Source: Cupriavidus respiraculi (GTDB lineage Bacteria > Pseudomonadota > Gammaproteobacteria > Burkholderiales > Burkholderiaceae). From it: a stretch of DNA of 64,000 nucleotides. The position numbers were made by a program, and so were the translations under genes. Under the pieces are notes generated by a model. The model was given only the letters and a program-made list of their open reading frames with translations, made no database searches and was not told where the DNA came from. The stretch spans positions 124,001 through 188,000 of the forward strand of contig NZ_CAJZAH010000007.1 in NCBI RefSeq assembly GCF_914271545.1, in the 5' to 3' direction. Shown here in pieces: positions 53,801 through 62,391 of the stretch (the first letter of the stretch is position 1; each line of letters starts with the position of its first letter).

Positions 53801-56800
53801 GCGTGGTCGGCGGCTTCTACCGCTACGACAACCGCAGCGAATACAAGGACCTCGGTAAGGTCTGCGAGGCGAAGACCGATGCGCGCGGCCAGATGCGCTG
53901 CGATATCGCGCTGGAGCAGGCGGGCCAGGTCGAGCTGATAGCGCGCGCCACGGACGGCGCGGGGCGCGTGTCGCAGGCCGCCACCACGGTATGGGTCACG
54001 CGCCAGGGCGAGCTGTGGTTCGGCGGCGAGAACCATGACCGCATCGACCTGCTGCCCGAGAAGACCTCGTACGCGCCGGGCGAGACCGCCAGCTTCCAGG
54101 TGCGCATGCCGTTCCGCCACGCCACTGCGCTGGTCGCCGTCGAGCGCGAGGGCATCCTGGAGACGCAGGTGGTGCAACTCGACGGCAAGGACCCGACCGT
54201 GCGCGTGAAGGTGCAGCCGCAGTGGGGTCCCAATGTCTACGTGTCGGTGCTGGCGCTGCGCGGCCGGCTGCGCGAAGTGCCCTGGTACTCCTTCTTCAGC
54301 TGGGGCTGGCGCCAGCCGGGCGAATGGTGGCGCGCATTCCGCGGCGAGGGGCGCGAGTACGCCGCGCCGTCGCCGCTGGTCGACCTGTCCAAGCCCGCCT
54401 TCCGGCTGGGGCTGGCCGAAATCCGCGTCGGCAACGAAGCGCACCGGCTCGACGTGAAGGTGGTGCCCGACCGCGCCACCTATCCGGTGCGCGGCAAGGC
54501 GCAGGTGACCGTGCAGGTCAGCCTGCCCGATGGCAAGCCCGCGGCCAACGGCGAGGTGGCGCTGGCCGCGGTGGACCAGGCGCTGCTGGAGCTGATGCCC
54601 AACGCCAGCTGGGACCTGCTCGACGCGATGCTGCAGCGGCGCAGTTACGGCGTGGAGACGGCCACCGCGCAGATGGAGATCGTCGGGCGGCGGCACTATG
54701 GTCGCAAGGCCGTGCCGGCCGGCGGCGGGGGCGGCAAGAGCCCGACCCGCGAACTGTTCGACACGCTGCTGCTGTGGCAGCCGCGGGTGCAGCTCGACGC
54801 GCAGGGCAAGGCGACGCTGACGGTGCCGCTCAACGATGCGCTGACAAGCTTTCGCATCGTCGCGGTGGCCGACCTGGGCGTCGGCCGCTTCGGCACCGGC
54901 AGCGCCACCATCGCCGCGACGCAGGACCTGCAGATCCTGTCCGGGCTGCCGCCGCTGGTGCGCGAGGAGGATCGCTACCGGGCCATGTTCACGCTGCGCA
55001 ATACCACGCAGCGCGCGATGACGGTGACGGTCTCGGCGCGCGCCGCGGTGGCCGGCGCGGCGGGTACGGCGGCAGCCGGCGCCTTGCCCGCACTGACCGT
55101 GCAGGTGAGCGCGGGCGGCGCGCAGGAGATCGGCTGGGACGCCGTCGCGCCGCTGGTGGCCGGCATGGCGCCGTCCGCGCAGGACGGCACGGTGCAGTGG
55201 GAGGTGGAGGCGCGCGAGAGCTCGCAGGCCGCCGGCGCGGCCGCCGCGTCGGACCGCATCAAGGTGTCGCAGCGCGTCGTGCCGGCGGTGCCCGTCACCG
55301 TGCAGCAGGCCACGCTGGCGCAGCTGGCGCCGGGCGTGTCGATGCCGGTGCGGCTGCCGGCCGCGGCCCTGCGCGACGCGGCGGGGCTGCCGCGCGGCGG
55401 CCTGCAGGTGGACCTGCAGTCCTCGCTCGCCGGCGGCTTGCCCGGCGTGCGCAACTGGTTCGCGCAATACCCGTTCACCTGCCTGGAGCAGCGCGCGTCC
55501 AAAGCCGTGGGCCTGCGCGACGCCGCGCTGTGGCAGGCGGTGGCCGCGCAGCTGCCGTCCTATCTCGATGGCAACGGTCTGGCGGCCTATTTCCCGCCGA
55601 GCGGCGACGGCGACGCCAGCAGCGGCGGCAGCGAGGTGCTGACCGCCTACCTGCTGGTGCTGGCCGACGAGGCCGCGCGCGCCGGCCTGCCATTCCGCCT
55701 GCCCGACGAAGCCCGCGCGCAGATGGAGCGGGGCCTGGCCGCGTTCGTCGAAGGCCGCATCCAGCGCAACCGCTGGGCGCCGACGCAGGACCTGGACGTG
55801 CGCAAGCTGGCGGCGCTCGAGGCGCTGTCGCGCAGCGGGCAGGCGCACGCGCGCATGCTCGGCTCCATCCAGATCCTGCCCGAGCAGTGGCCGACCTCCG
55901 CGCTGATCGACTGGGTCGCGCTGCTGGCGCGCGTGCAGGACATCCCGCAGCGCGAGGCGCGGCTCGCGCAGGCGCAGCAGCTGCTGCGGGCGCGGCTGAC
56001 CGTGCAGGGTACGCGCCTGGCCTTCTCCACCGAAGCCAGCGACAACTGGTGGTGGCTGATGGCCGGCGGCGACGTCAACGCGGCGCGGCTGCTGGCGCTG
56101 GCCGTCGATCTGCCCGGCTGGAAGGACGAGGCGCCGCAGCTGGCGGTGGGACTGCTCGGGCGGCAGACGCGCGGCGCGTGGGGCACGACCAATGCCAACG
56201 CGCTGGGCATGCTGGCCGTCGAGCGCTTTGCGCAGGCCTTCGAGAAGACGCCGGTGGCGGGCTCCACGCGCGTGTCGCTCGACGGTGCGGCAGCGGCCGC
56301 CGCAGAGGGCGGCGCCGACGGCGCGCGCACCTTCGACTGGCAGGCTGCCGCCCGGCGCGACGGCGTGGCGGCGGGCAGCCTCGCGCTGCCATGGCCGCGC
56401 ACGGCGGATGGCGCGGGCACGCTGCAGGCCAGCCACGGCGGGCCGGGCAAACCCTGGGCCACGATCCGCGCGCTGGCGGCGGTGCCGCTGACGCAGCCGC
56501 TCGCGGCCGGCTACCGGATCCAGCGCAAGGTCGCGCCGGTGGAACAGGCGGTCGCGGGCAAGTGGTCGCGCGGCGATATCTACCGCGTGACGCTGGCCAT
56601 CGAGGCGCAGGCGGACATGACATGGGTGGTGGTCAACGACCCGGTGCCGGCGGGCGCCACGGTGCTCGGCAGCGGCCTCGGCCGCGACTCGGCGATCGCC
56701 ACGCGCGGGCAGGGCACGGACCGGCGGGTGTGGCCGGCCTTCGTCGAGCGCGCGCAGGACGCCTACCGCGAGTACTACGCCTACGTGCCCAAGGGCGGAC

Positions 56801-56937
56801 TCTCGGTGGAGTACACCGTGCGCCTGAACAACGCGGGCCAGTTTGCGCTGCCGCCCACGCGCGTCGAGGCCCTGTACGCGCCCGACGTGTTCGGCGCCGC
56901 GCCCAACGAGAGGCTGGTGGTGGAGGCGCGGCCGTGA
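50842..56937 (+). CDS. Bacterial alpha-2-macroglobulin (YfhM-like)
   Basis: A 2031-residue giant exported protein. A signal helix is at about 34-48 (MAFVLALAAPAALAAQ) after a long basic n-region. The body is a series of macroglobulin beta-sandwich domains (for example LAVHFKSGRDNALAWVTTLDDGKPV, VKVQPQWGPNVYVSVLALRG), a bait-like region, and the thioester domain with C1547-L-E-Q (YPFTCLEQRASK), so the covalent protease trap is intact. Bacterial A2M proteins guard the periplasm against foreign proteases. It heads an operon with YhhN and PbpC (4-base overlaps), matching the E. coli yfhM-pbpC link. There is no clear lipobox, unlike E. coli YfhM. It is longer than E. coli YfhM (about 1650). ATG 50842 has GGAGAAGG upstream. 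Confidence 0.92.
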   Translation: MRETAAALAHALQRSCRRVLRARAGRRDARRLAMAFVLALAAPAALAAQITRFTPEGQVPGVRQVAIRFDEAMVPLGDLQARAPASVSCTGAPTPGQARWLDARNWVFDFERDLPPGVACTVRIAPGLKSQAGNAYTGKPEYRFETGGPIVVASRPAGGQVDEDQIFALRFNGAATPASVREHAWCQAQGLGERIPVRLVTGKEREAVLDAIGWKRHAATADAVHLLACQQRLPPGARMQLVLGRGVATPSGLAARDERRFDFTVREPFTASFSCERENAQAPCTPLRPMALSFSAPIARRAAAQVVLRTPAGPVAPKLDEDLAPDATVTELRFPAPFAESASFTLELPRDLKDDAGRALANADLFPLKIATAAMPPLAKFSAAPFGVLERFGELPRGKAPADHPPLLPVTLRNVEADLAVQGVRAQAGTVSRVKVDEDGAVLRWLGLVRRLHETSWTRPELDAILAGKSPSQVRIPRDAPSVQTREISLLEKAPGARRLALPQAGGPGARPFEVVGIPLPEPGFHVVEIASPRLGAALLARQAPMYVRTAVLVTNLAVHFKSGRDNALAWVTTLDDGKPVRDASVVVRDCAGRQLAAGRTDAAGVLRLPQLEDVRERQCADSGLSGYFVSARIPATHPDARGQADMAFVMSDWNRGIETWRFNVPTDTSPAATLRVHTVFDRTLLRAGETVSMKHFVRAETAAGFALPGADQPLPDKAVIRHEGSGQTYELPLAWRATATGGRSAESTFQIPAAARLGRYAIELTDARQRGYDSGGFRVEAFRLPVLAGTLKAGAGKPLVAPAELPLDVEVHYVSGGGAAGLPVRVSALLRESPVRFPGFEPYAFGPPRTVEAGDAGGDEDAGDDEDRNQTDDGGQKLVADKLPLVLDRQGGGRLTLKDMPAVDAPKDLLLEAGFADPNGEIQTLRQTVPLWPAAVVAGIRTDDWISVRQKTTVHGIALDTAGKPQAGVPMQVHARARITTSARKRVVGGFYRYDNRSEYKDLGKVCEAKTDARGQMRCDIALEQAGQVELIARATDGAGRVSQAATTVWVTRQGELWFGGENHDRIDLLPEKTSYAPGETASFQVRMPFRHATALVAVEREGILETQVVQLDGKDPTVRVKVQPQWGPNVYVSVLALRGRLREVPWYSFFSWGWRQPGEWWRAFRGEGREYAAPSPLVDLSKPAFRLGLAEIRVGNEAHRLDVKVVPDRATYPVRGKAQVTVQVSLPDGKPAANGEVALAAVDQALLELMPNASWDLLDAMLQRRSYGVETATAQMEIVGRRHYGRKAVPAGGGGGKSPTRELFDTLLLWQPRVQLDAQGKATLTVPLNDALTSFRIVAVADLGVGRFGTGSATIAATQDLQILSGLPPLVREEDRYRAMFTLRNTTQRAMTVTVSARAAVAGAAGTAAAGALPALTVQVSAGGAQEIGWDAVAPLVAGMAPSAQDGTVQWEVEARESSQAAGAAAASDRIKVSQRVVPAVPVTVQQATLAQLAPGVSMPVRLPAAALRDAAGLPRGGLQVDLQSSLAGGLPGVRNWFAQYPFTCLEQRASKAVGLRDAALWQAVAAQLPSYLDGNGLAAYFPPSGDGDASSGGSEVLTAYLLVLADEAARAGLPFRLPDEARAQMERGLAAFVEGRIQRNRWAPTQDLDVRKLAALEALSRSGQAHARMLGSIQILPEQWPTSALIDWVALLARVQDIPQREARLAQAQQLLRARLTVQGTRLAFSTEASDNWWWLMAGGDVNAARLLALAVDLPGWKDEAPQLAVGLLGRQTRGAWGTTNANALGMLAVERFAQAFEKTPVAGSTRVSLDGAAAAAAEGGADGARTFDWQAAARRDGVAAGSLALPWPRTADGAGTLQASHGGPGKPWATIRALAAVPLTQPLAAGYRIQRKVAPVEQAVAGKWSRGDIYRVTLAIEAQADMTWVVVNDPVPAGATVLGSGLGRDSAIATRGQGTDRRVWPAFVERAQDAYREYYAYVPKGGLSVEYTVRLNNAGQFALPPTRVEALYAPDVFGAAPNERLVVEARP

Positions 56938-57647
56938 ACGCGATCGCGCCGATCTCCGCCGGGGCGATGCCGCCGCGCGTGCGCGAGTGGTGGAGCGCGG
57001 GCGTGGTGGCGGGCGTGATCTACGGCGGGCTGCTGCTGTCGGCCTGGCTCGAACTGCCGGCCGGCACGCCGCTCGCCGGGCGCATTCCCTACCAGGCCGC
57101 GTGGAAGACCGCGATGGCGCTGCTGCTGGCGCGCGCGGCGTGCTTTCACACGCTGCGCGGCGAACGGCGCTGGCTGGTGGCGGCGCTGCTGCTGTCCGCG
57201 CTGGGCGACCTGCTGCTGGCGCTGCCGTGGCTGCCGTTCTCGTTCGCCGGCGGCCTTGGCGCCTTCCTGCTGGCGCACCTGGCGTACCTGGCGCTGCTGG
57301 CGCCGCTGGCCGGCGACCTGCGCGCGCATCGCCTCGTCGCCTGCGGTGTGGTGGTCGGCGTGGCCGGCACGCTGCTGGCGCGCTTCTGGCCGAACCTGGG
57401 CACGCTGATGCTGCCGGTATGCCTCTATGTCGGCGCGCTGGCCGCGATGGCCTGCGCCGCGCTGCTCGCCCGCCTGCCCACGCCGCTGGCCGCGGCCGGT
57501 GCGCTGTGCTTCGTCGCCTCGGATGCCCTGATCGGCGTGGCCCGCTTCCTGTCGCCGTTCGAGCGCTTCGAGCTGAGCATCTGGTGGACCTACGCGGCGG
57601 CCCAGGTGCTGCTGGTGGCCGGTATCGTCACGGGGCGCGAACCATGA
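56934..57647 (+). CDS. YhhN/TMEM86-family membrane protein
   Basis: A 237-residue membrane protein with about eight helices, read from GTG 56934, which overlaps the A2M stop. It shows the YhhN/TMEM86 pattern (LLLSALGDLLLALP, LAHLAYLALLAPLAG, LCFVASDALIGVARF, with conserved Asp residues in the membrane). Eukaryotic TMEM86B is a lysoplasmalogenase; bacterial members have no proven function here. Its stop overlaps the pbpC start (ATGA), so all three genes are translationally coupled. Insertion of this gene between A2M and PbpC is unusual. Confidence 0.85.
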   Translation: MNAIAPISAGAMPPRVREWWSAGVVAGVIYGGLLLSAWLELPAGTPLAGRIPYQAAWKTAMALLLARAACFHTLRGERRWLVAALLLSALGDLLLALPWLPFSFAGGLGAFLLAHLAYLALLAPLAGDLRAHRLVACGVVVGVAGTLLARFWPNLGTLMLPVCLYVGALAAMACAALLARLPTPLAAAGALCFVASDALIGVARFLSPFERFELSIWWTYAAAQVLLVAGIVTGREP

Positions 57648-59914
57648 TGCCGCGCCGCGCCGGAATGCGCGCCTTGCCGCTGGCCGTCTGCTGCGCCGCG
57701 CTGTGCGCCCTGCTGGCGGGGCCGGCGCGCGCGGTGCCGTCGTTCGACACGGTGCGCGCCCAATGGCGCAGCGCCGATGTGACCGTGCGCGACCGGCACG
57801 GCGAGACGGTGGTGTCGCTGCGCGAGGACTTCGCGCAGCGCCGCGGCGAATGGGTGTCGCTGACCGATATCTCGCCGGCGGTGCGCACCGCCATCGTGAT
57901 GTCCGAGGACCGGCGCTTCCACGCGCACAGCGGCGTGGACTGGCGCGGCGTGGCCAGCGCCGCCTGGGCCAACCTGTGGAACACGCGCACGCGCGGCGCC
58001 TCCACGCTGACCATGCAGCTGGCGGGGCTGCTCGACGACGACCTGCGCCGCGGCGCCGGCGGGCGCAGCGCGCGCCAGAAGGTGGGGCAGGCATGGCGGG
58101 CCACCGCGCTCGAGCGCGGCTGGAGCAAGAGCGAGATCCTGGAGGCGTATCTGAACCTGGTGCCGCTGCGCGGCGAGCTGGTGGGCATCTCGGCGCTGTC
58201 GCAGGCGCTGTTCGGCAAGTACCCGAGCGGGCTGGACGCGCGCGAGGCGGCGCTGGCGGTGGCGCTGGTGCGCGCGCCCAACGCGCCCGCGGACCAGGTG
58301 GCGCGGCGCGCCTGCGGCATCCTGCGCGAGATGGGCGTGCCGGGCGAGTGCGAGGGGCTGGACGGCTTTGTGCAACTGGCGCTGCTGCGCACCGGCCGCG
58401 GCTCGACGGCGCTGCGCCCGCAGCTCGCCCCGCACTTCGGCCGCATGCTGGTCGCGCGGGAGCGCGCGCACGGGGCGGCGCAGGACGGCAGGCAGGACGG
58501 CAGGCTGCCGGCCACCATCGACTCGACGCTCGATGCCGGCGTGCAGCGCGTGGCGCTGGCCAGCCTCGCACGCCATCTGCGCGAGCTCGCCGGCCGCCAT
58601 GTCGAGGACGGCGCGGTGGTGGTGCTGGATAACGCCAGCGGCGACGTGCTTGCCTATGTGGGCTCGTCCGGCGCGCTGTCCGCGGCGGCGCAGGTCGACC
58701 ACGCCGGCGCGCTGCGCCAGGCCGGCTCCACGCTCAAGCCCTTCCTGTACGCCCAGGCGCTGGAGGAGCGCCGGCTGACCGCCGCCTCGCTGCTGGACGA
58801 CCGCCCGGTCAACCTGCCCACCGGCGGCGGCCTCTACATCCCGCAGAACTACGACGGCCACTATGCCGGCTGGGTCAGCATGCGCGCGGCGCTGGCCGCC
58901 TCGCTGAACGTGCCGGCCGTGCGCACGCTGGTGATGGTCTCGCCCACGCGCTTTCACCGGCGCCTGGTCGCGCTGGGCCTGCCGCTGACCGAGGCGGGCG
59001 ACTACTACGGCTACAGCCTGGCGCTGGGCAGCGCCGACGTGTCGCTGCTGAGCCTGACCAACGCCTACCGGGCGCTGGCCAACGGCGGGCGTCCCGGCGC
59101 GGTGCGCCTGCGCGCGGACGCGCCCCCGGTCCCGGCCGCGCGCCAGGCTCCGGTGCTGGCGCCGGCCGCCGTGCATATCGTCGCCGACGTGCTGTCCGAC
59201 CGCCACGCGCGGGCGCGCACCTTCGGCCTGGACAGTCCGCTCACCACGCGCTTCTGGACCGCGGTCAAGACCGGCACCAGCAAGGACATGCGCGACAACT
59301 GGTGCATCGGCTGGTCCCAGCGCTACACGGTCGGCGTCTGGGTGGGCAATGCCAGCGGCGCCGCCATGCGCGACGTGTCCGGCGTCTCGGGCGCCGCGCC
59401 GGTGTGGCACGACGTGATGGCGTACCTGCACCGCGCCGAGCCGAGTGCGCCTCCCGCGCCGCCACCGGGCGTGGAGCGCCGTACGGTAACGTTCGCCGGC
59501 GCGCTGGAGCCGGCGCGCGAGGAACTGTTCGTCGCCGGCACCGCGCTGGGCCGCGTGCAGGCCGCCAGCGCGGACCATGGCGCCGTCGCGCGCGCCGCCA
59601 ACCCGGCCATCGCCAGCCCCGCGGACGGCACCGTGTTCGCGCTCGATCCCGACATCCCGCCGGCGGTGCAGCGCGTCTGGCTGCAGGCCCAGGGCGTCAA
59701 CGGACAGACCGCCCGCCACGTGAGCTGGCGGCTGGACGGCAAGCCGCTGGGACGCGGCGGCACGGTGGCCTGGCTGCCGTGGCCCGGCCGCCACCGGCTG
59801 GAACTGCTGGACCAGCGCGGCGAGGTGGTCGATCGCGTGCAGATCGAAGTGCGCGGCGCGACCGTGCGCGAGCCCAGGCCGGGGCGCGAGGCGCCGCCGG
59901 CCAGCCGTGGCTGA
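57644..59914 (+). CDS. pbpC: Penicillin-binding protein 1C
   Basis: A 756-residue class A PBP. Signal-anchor residues 10-30, GT51 glycosyltransferase (catalytic Glu in MSEDRRFHAHSGVDWRG, E88, plus GASTLTMQLA), transpeptidase with S362-T-L-K365 (GSTLKPF), SLN, and K542-T-G-T (KTGTSKDMRDNWCIGW), then a C-terminal beta domain (BiPBP_C). It polymerises and may cross-link peptidoglycan; E. coli PBP1C is thought to repair walls with A2M. ATG 57644 overlaps the YhhN stop by 4 bases. Complete. Confidence 0.95.
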   Translation: MMPRRAGMRALPLAVCCAALCALLAGPARAVPSFDTVRAQWRSADVTVRDRHGETVVSLREDFAQRRGEWVSLTDISPAVRTAIVMSEDRRFHAHSGVDWRGVASAAWANLWNTRTRGASTLTMQLAGLLDDDLRRGAGGRSARQKVGQAWRATALERGWSKSEILEAYLNLVPLRGELVGISALSQALFGKYPSGLDAREAALAVALVRAPNAPADQVARRACGILREMGVPGECEGLDGFVQLALLRTGRGSTALRPQLAPHFGRMLVARERAHGAAQDGRQDGRLPATIDSTLDAGVQRVALASLARHLRELAGRHVEDGAVVVLDNASGDVLAYVGSSGALSAAAQVDHAGALRQAGSTLKPFLYAQALEERRLTAASLLDDRPVNLPTGGGLYIPQNYDGHYAGWVSMRAALAASLNVPAVRTLVMVSPTRFHRRLVALGLPLTEAGDYYGYSLALGSADVSLLSLTNAYRALANGGRPGAVRLRADAPPVPAARQAPVLAPAAVHIVADVLSDRHARARTFGLDSPLTTRFWTAVKTGTSKDMRDNWCIGWSQRYTVGVWVGNASGAAMRDVSGVSGAAPVWHDVMAYLHRAEPSAPPAPPPGVERRTVTFAGALEPAREELFVAGTALGRVQAASADHGAVARAANPAIASPADGTVFALDPDIPPAVQRVWLQAQGVNGQTARHVSWRLDGKPLGRGGTVAWLPWPGRHRLELLDQRGEVVDRVQIEVRGATVREPRPGREAPPASRG

Positions 59915-59972
59915 ACATCGACGGTCCGCGCGCACGCCGCCGGTCCACCCTGAATCAACGGAGCCCACTGCC

Positions 59973-60953
59973 TTGTCCACGACCCTGCTCGATGCCGCCG
60001 CCACCGCGGCGCGCCTGCCGTACCCCGAACTGGCGCAAGCCATCGCCGCCATGCTGGCCGAGCTGCGCGCCGGCACCGCGTTTGCCCCGCCGCGGGTGGC
60101 GCTGCCGGTGGGCGACGCGGCGCGGGGGCAGGGCACGCTGCTGGTAATGCCCGCGCGCAATGCCGATCTGGTCATGACCAAGAACATCACCGTGCATGCC
60201 GGCAACCCGGCGCGCGGCCTGCCCGCCATCCTGGGCGAGGTGGTGGTGGCCGACGCCCATACCGGCGAGCGGCTGGCGCTGCTGGATGGGCCCACCGTGA
60301 CCGGCAGGCGCACCGCGGCGGTCTCGCTGCTGGCGGCGCAGACCTTCGCGGCGCGGCCCGATGGCGAACTGCTGATCGTGGGCGCGGGCGTGCAGGCCAT
60401 GACGCATCTGGAGGCCTTTGCCGCCGGCCTGCCGCTGCGCCGCGTGTGGCTGCATTCGCGCACCGCGGACAAGGCCGAGGCGCTGGCCGCCCATGCGCGC
60501 ACGCTGGGCCTGCAGGCCGAGGTGGCCACGTCGGCCGCGGCCGTGCTGCCCCGGGTGTCGATGGTCGTCACGGTGACCTCCAGCCTGCGCCCCGTACTGC
60601 CGGATCTCGATTCCGGGCTGTGGCGTGACGACCACTTCATCGCCGCGGTGGGCGCCTTCCGGCCGGAGATGTGCGAACTGCCGCCCGCGCTGTGCCGCCA
60701 CGCTTCGGCCACCGGCCGGCTGCTGGCCGACACGCTGTTCGGCATCGAGGAGGAGGCGGGCGATCTGCTGCAGGCGGGGGTGGACTGGGCGACGGTGCAG
60801 CCGTTCGAGACGGCTATCCTCGCGGCCGACGCCATCCGCGCGCGCGGCGGCTGCCCGCTGGTGTTCAAGAGCGTCGGCTATGCGCTGTGGGACCTCGCCG
60901 CGTGCGTGCTGGCGGCCTGGGCACAGCCGGGCGGGCCGCCGGTGTGCCGCTAA
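59973..60953 (+). CDS. Ornithine cyclodeaminase/mu-crystallin family reductase
   Basis: A 326-residue NAD(P)-binding protein of the ornithine cyclodeaminase family. A conserved substrate Lys is in VMTKNITVHAGNP, the Rossmann loop is LLIVGAGVQAMTHLEAF, and the later SMVVTVTSS and FIAAVGAFRPEMCEL motifs are present. Many proteobacterial members reduce delta-1-pyrroline- or piperideine-2-carboxylate rather than deaminate ornithine. I use TTG 59973 because it has CGGAGC at the right distance; a GTG at 59907 would overlap pbpC by 8 bases. It is on the same strand as the A2M operon but with an unrelated product. Confidence 0.86.
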   Translation: MSTTLLDAAATAARLPYPELAQAIAAMLAELRAGTAFAPPRVALPVGDAARGQGTLLVMPARNADLVMTKNITVHAGNPARGLPAILGEVVVADAHTGERLALLDGPTVTGRRTAAVSLLAAQTFAARPDGELLIVGAGVQAMTHLEAFAAGLPLRRVWLHSRTADKAEALAAHARTLGLQAEVATSAAAVLPRVSMVVTVTSSLRPVLPDLDSGLWRDDHFIAAVGAFRPEMCELPPALCRHASATGRLLADTLFGIEEEAGDLLQAGVDWATVQPFETAILAADAIRARGGCPLVFKSVGYALWDLAACVLAAWAQPGGPPVCR

Positions 60954-61138
60954 CATTGTCTCTACTTTGATACAGTGTGCCGCCCGAAAGGTAGCGAAAA
61001 CGCCCCTTCTTTGCTGGTAAACCCTCGCTTTAGGCACGCTCCTCTACAAAAAATTTCGCGAACGAAACGGCCGCATCAGTCGTGGCGGGATAATGCCTGC
61101 CTGCTTGCTGTAGAACACTGAAGAGAAGAGGAGTGAAG

Positions 61139-61864
61139 ATGTCCTATAAGAAGATGCTGCCTGCCGTTGCCGCGATGCTGCTGGCCGGTGCCGCGCACGC
61201 CCAGACCGCGGGAAGCAATGTCATCAGCCTCGGCTGGTTCCGCGTGATGCCCAACAGCTCCTCGGACCCGCTGTCGATCGACACGGTGGGCGGCCGCTGG
61301 GTTGGCCAGACGCGCCCGGATACCGGCGCGGAGATCAAGTCGGCCGACACCGTGGGCCTTGCCTTCTCGCACTATTTCACCGACAACATCTCCACCGAGT
61401 TCGTCGCCGGCATCCCGCCCAAGCACGAGGTCGAGGGCGCCGACGGCTACGCCAAGTATGGCAAGCTTGGCACGGTGCGCCAGTGGAGTCCCGCGGTGGT
61501 GGTCAAGTACCACTTCTTCGAAGCCAAGTCGAAGTTCCGCCCCTATGTCGGCCTGGGTATCAACTACACCTGGTTCAGCGACGAAACGATCACCAACCAG
61601 CAGTTCGTGCGCCAGGAGTTCGGCCCGAACGCGACCATGACGGGCAGCGCCAAGAGCTCGTGGAATCCGGTGTTCAACATCGGCGCCAACTACGCGATCA
61701 CCGACAAGTGGTTCCTCGGCCTGTCGGTGTCGTACGTGCCGATCTCGACCACGGCGACCTTCACCACGCGCAACTCGGCGCTGGGCGGCGCGACCATTAC
61801 GTCGCACACGAAGATCAAGATCAACCCGATCGTGACCTTCCTGAACGTCGGCTATCGCTTCTGA
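61139..61864 (+). CDS. ompW: OmpW-family outer-membrane protein
   Basis: A 241-residue eight-stranded barrel protein. Signal peptide 1-22 (MLLAGAAHA-Q). Barrel features: TNNISTEFVAGIPPKHEV-type strand (DNISTEFVAGIPPKHEVEG), VVVKYHFFEAKSKFRPYVGLGINYTWFSDE, ITDKWFLGLSVSYVPI and a C-terminal Phe (NVGYRF) needed for barrel assembly. OmpW-type channels pass small hydrophobic molecules. ATG 61139 follows AGAGGAGTG; a GTG two codons earlier is possible. About 185 bases of leader precede it; a terminator follows. Confidence 0.95.
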   Translation: MSYKKMLPAVAAMLLAGAAHAQTAGSNVISLGWFRVMPNSSSDPLSIDTVGGRWVGQTRPDTGAEIKSADTVGLAFSHYFTDNISTEFVAGIPPKHEVEGADGYAKYGKLGTVRQWSPAVVVKYHFFEAKSKFRPYVGLGINYTWFSDETITNQQFVRQEFGPNATMTGSAKSSWNPVFNIGANYAITDKWFLGLSVSYVPISTTATFTTRNSALGGATITSHTKIKINPIVTFLNVGYRF

Positions 61865-61885
61865 TTCACGCCCGCTTCGGGTATC

Positions 61886-61917
61886 ACGGGCGTCCACAGG
61901 GGCGCCCGTTTTGTTTT
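61886..61917 (+). terminator. Intrinsic terminator after ompW
   Basis: Stem ACGGGCG (61886-61892) with CGCCCGT (61903-61909), followed by TTTGTTTT. Confidence 0.8.
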
Positions 61918-61951
61918 GCGGATGGCCCAGCTGGCCGCCGCGGGCGCCGGT

Positions 61952-62146
61952 TCAGGCGGCGACCGGGTAGCCGGCGGCTTCGATGGCCTGGCGCACCGCC
62001 TGCTCGCCCGCGCTGGTCTGGACCCGCACCTGCTGGGCGGCGATGTCCGCATTCACGCTGGCGCCCGGGTCCAGCGCCTGCACGGCGCGGGTGATGGCGC
62101 CCACGCAGTGGTTGCACGACATGCCTTCGACCTGAAACTGCATCAT
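61952..62146 (-). CDS. copZ: Copper chaperone (CopZ-like HMA protein)
   Basis: A 64-residue heavy-metal-associated protein with the M-S-C-N-H-C metal motif (about residues 9-14) in a betaalphabetabetaalphabeta fold. CopZ carries Cu(I) to the ATPase encoded divergently. ATG 62146 follows AAGGAGAACC; a second ATG lies next to it. A CueR-type promoter with 19-base spacer lies at 62221-62251. Confidence 0.93.
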   Translation of the reverse strand: MMQFQVEGMSCNHCVGAITRAVQALDPGASVNADIAAQQVRVQTSAGEQAVRQAIEAAGYPVAA

Positions 62147-62220
62147 CTCGGTTCTCCTTGCTTGGGGTTGGAAGCTTGGCTGGTGGCCATGCGCGGCTCG
62201 GCCCGCCACCGGTCAGCTGT

Positions 62221-62251
62221 AGTGTGGACCTTCCCACCATGGGAAGCGCAA
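62221..62251 (-). promoter_or_regulatory. CueR-type promoter of copZ
   Basis: Read on the minus strand: TTGCGC (62246-62251), 19-base spacer with the dyad TTCCCATGGTGGGAA, CACACT (62221-62226). The lengthened 19-base spacer and central palindrome are characteristic of MerR/CueR-activated promoters. Confidence 0.85.
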
Positions 62252-62309
62252 GCGCGATCTTCGCATTCACCGGTTGCGCCAGTGGCTTCACCGGAACTCC
62301 CTCCCGGCC

Positions 62310-62340
62310 TTGACCCTCCCATCATGGTAAGGTCCAGGAT
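62310..62340 (+). promoter_or_regulatory. CueR-type promoter of copA
   Basis: TTGACC (62310-62315), 19-base spacer containing CTCCCATCATGGTAAGG, CAGGAT (62335-62340). Same architecture as the copZ promoter, so both should respond to copper through a CueR-like regulator not encoded in this window. Confidence 0.85.
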
Positions 62341-62391
62341 GCTCTCACTGGCAGCCGATTGCCAACGTCAACCGTAGAGGGTATCGCCGTC

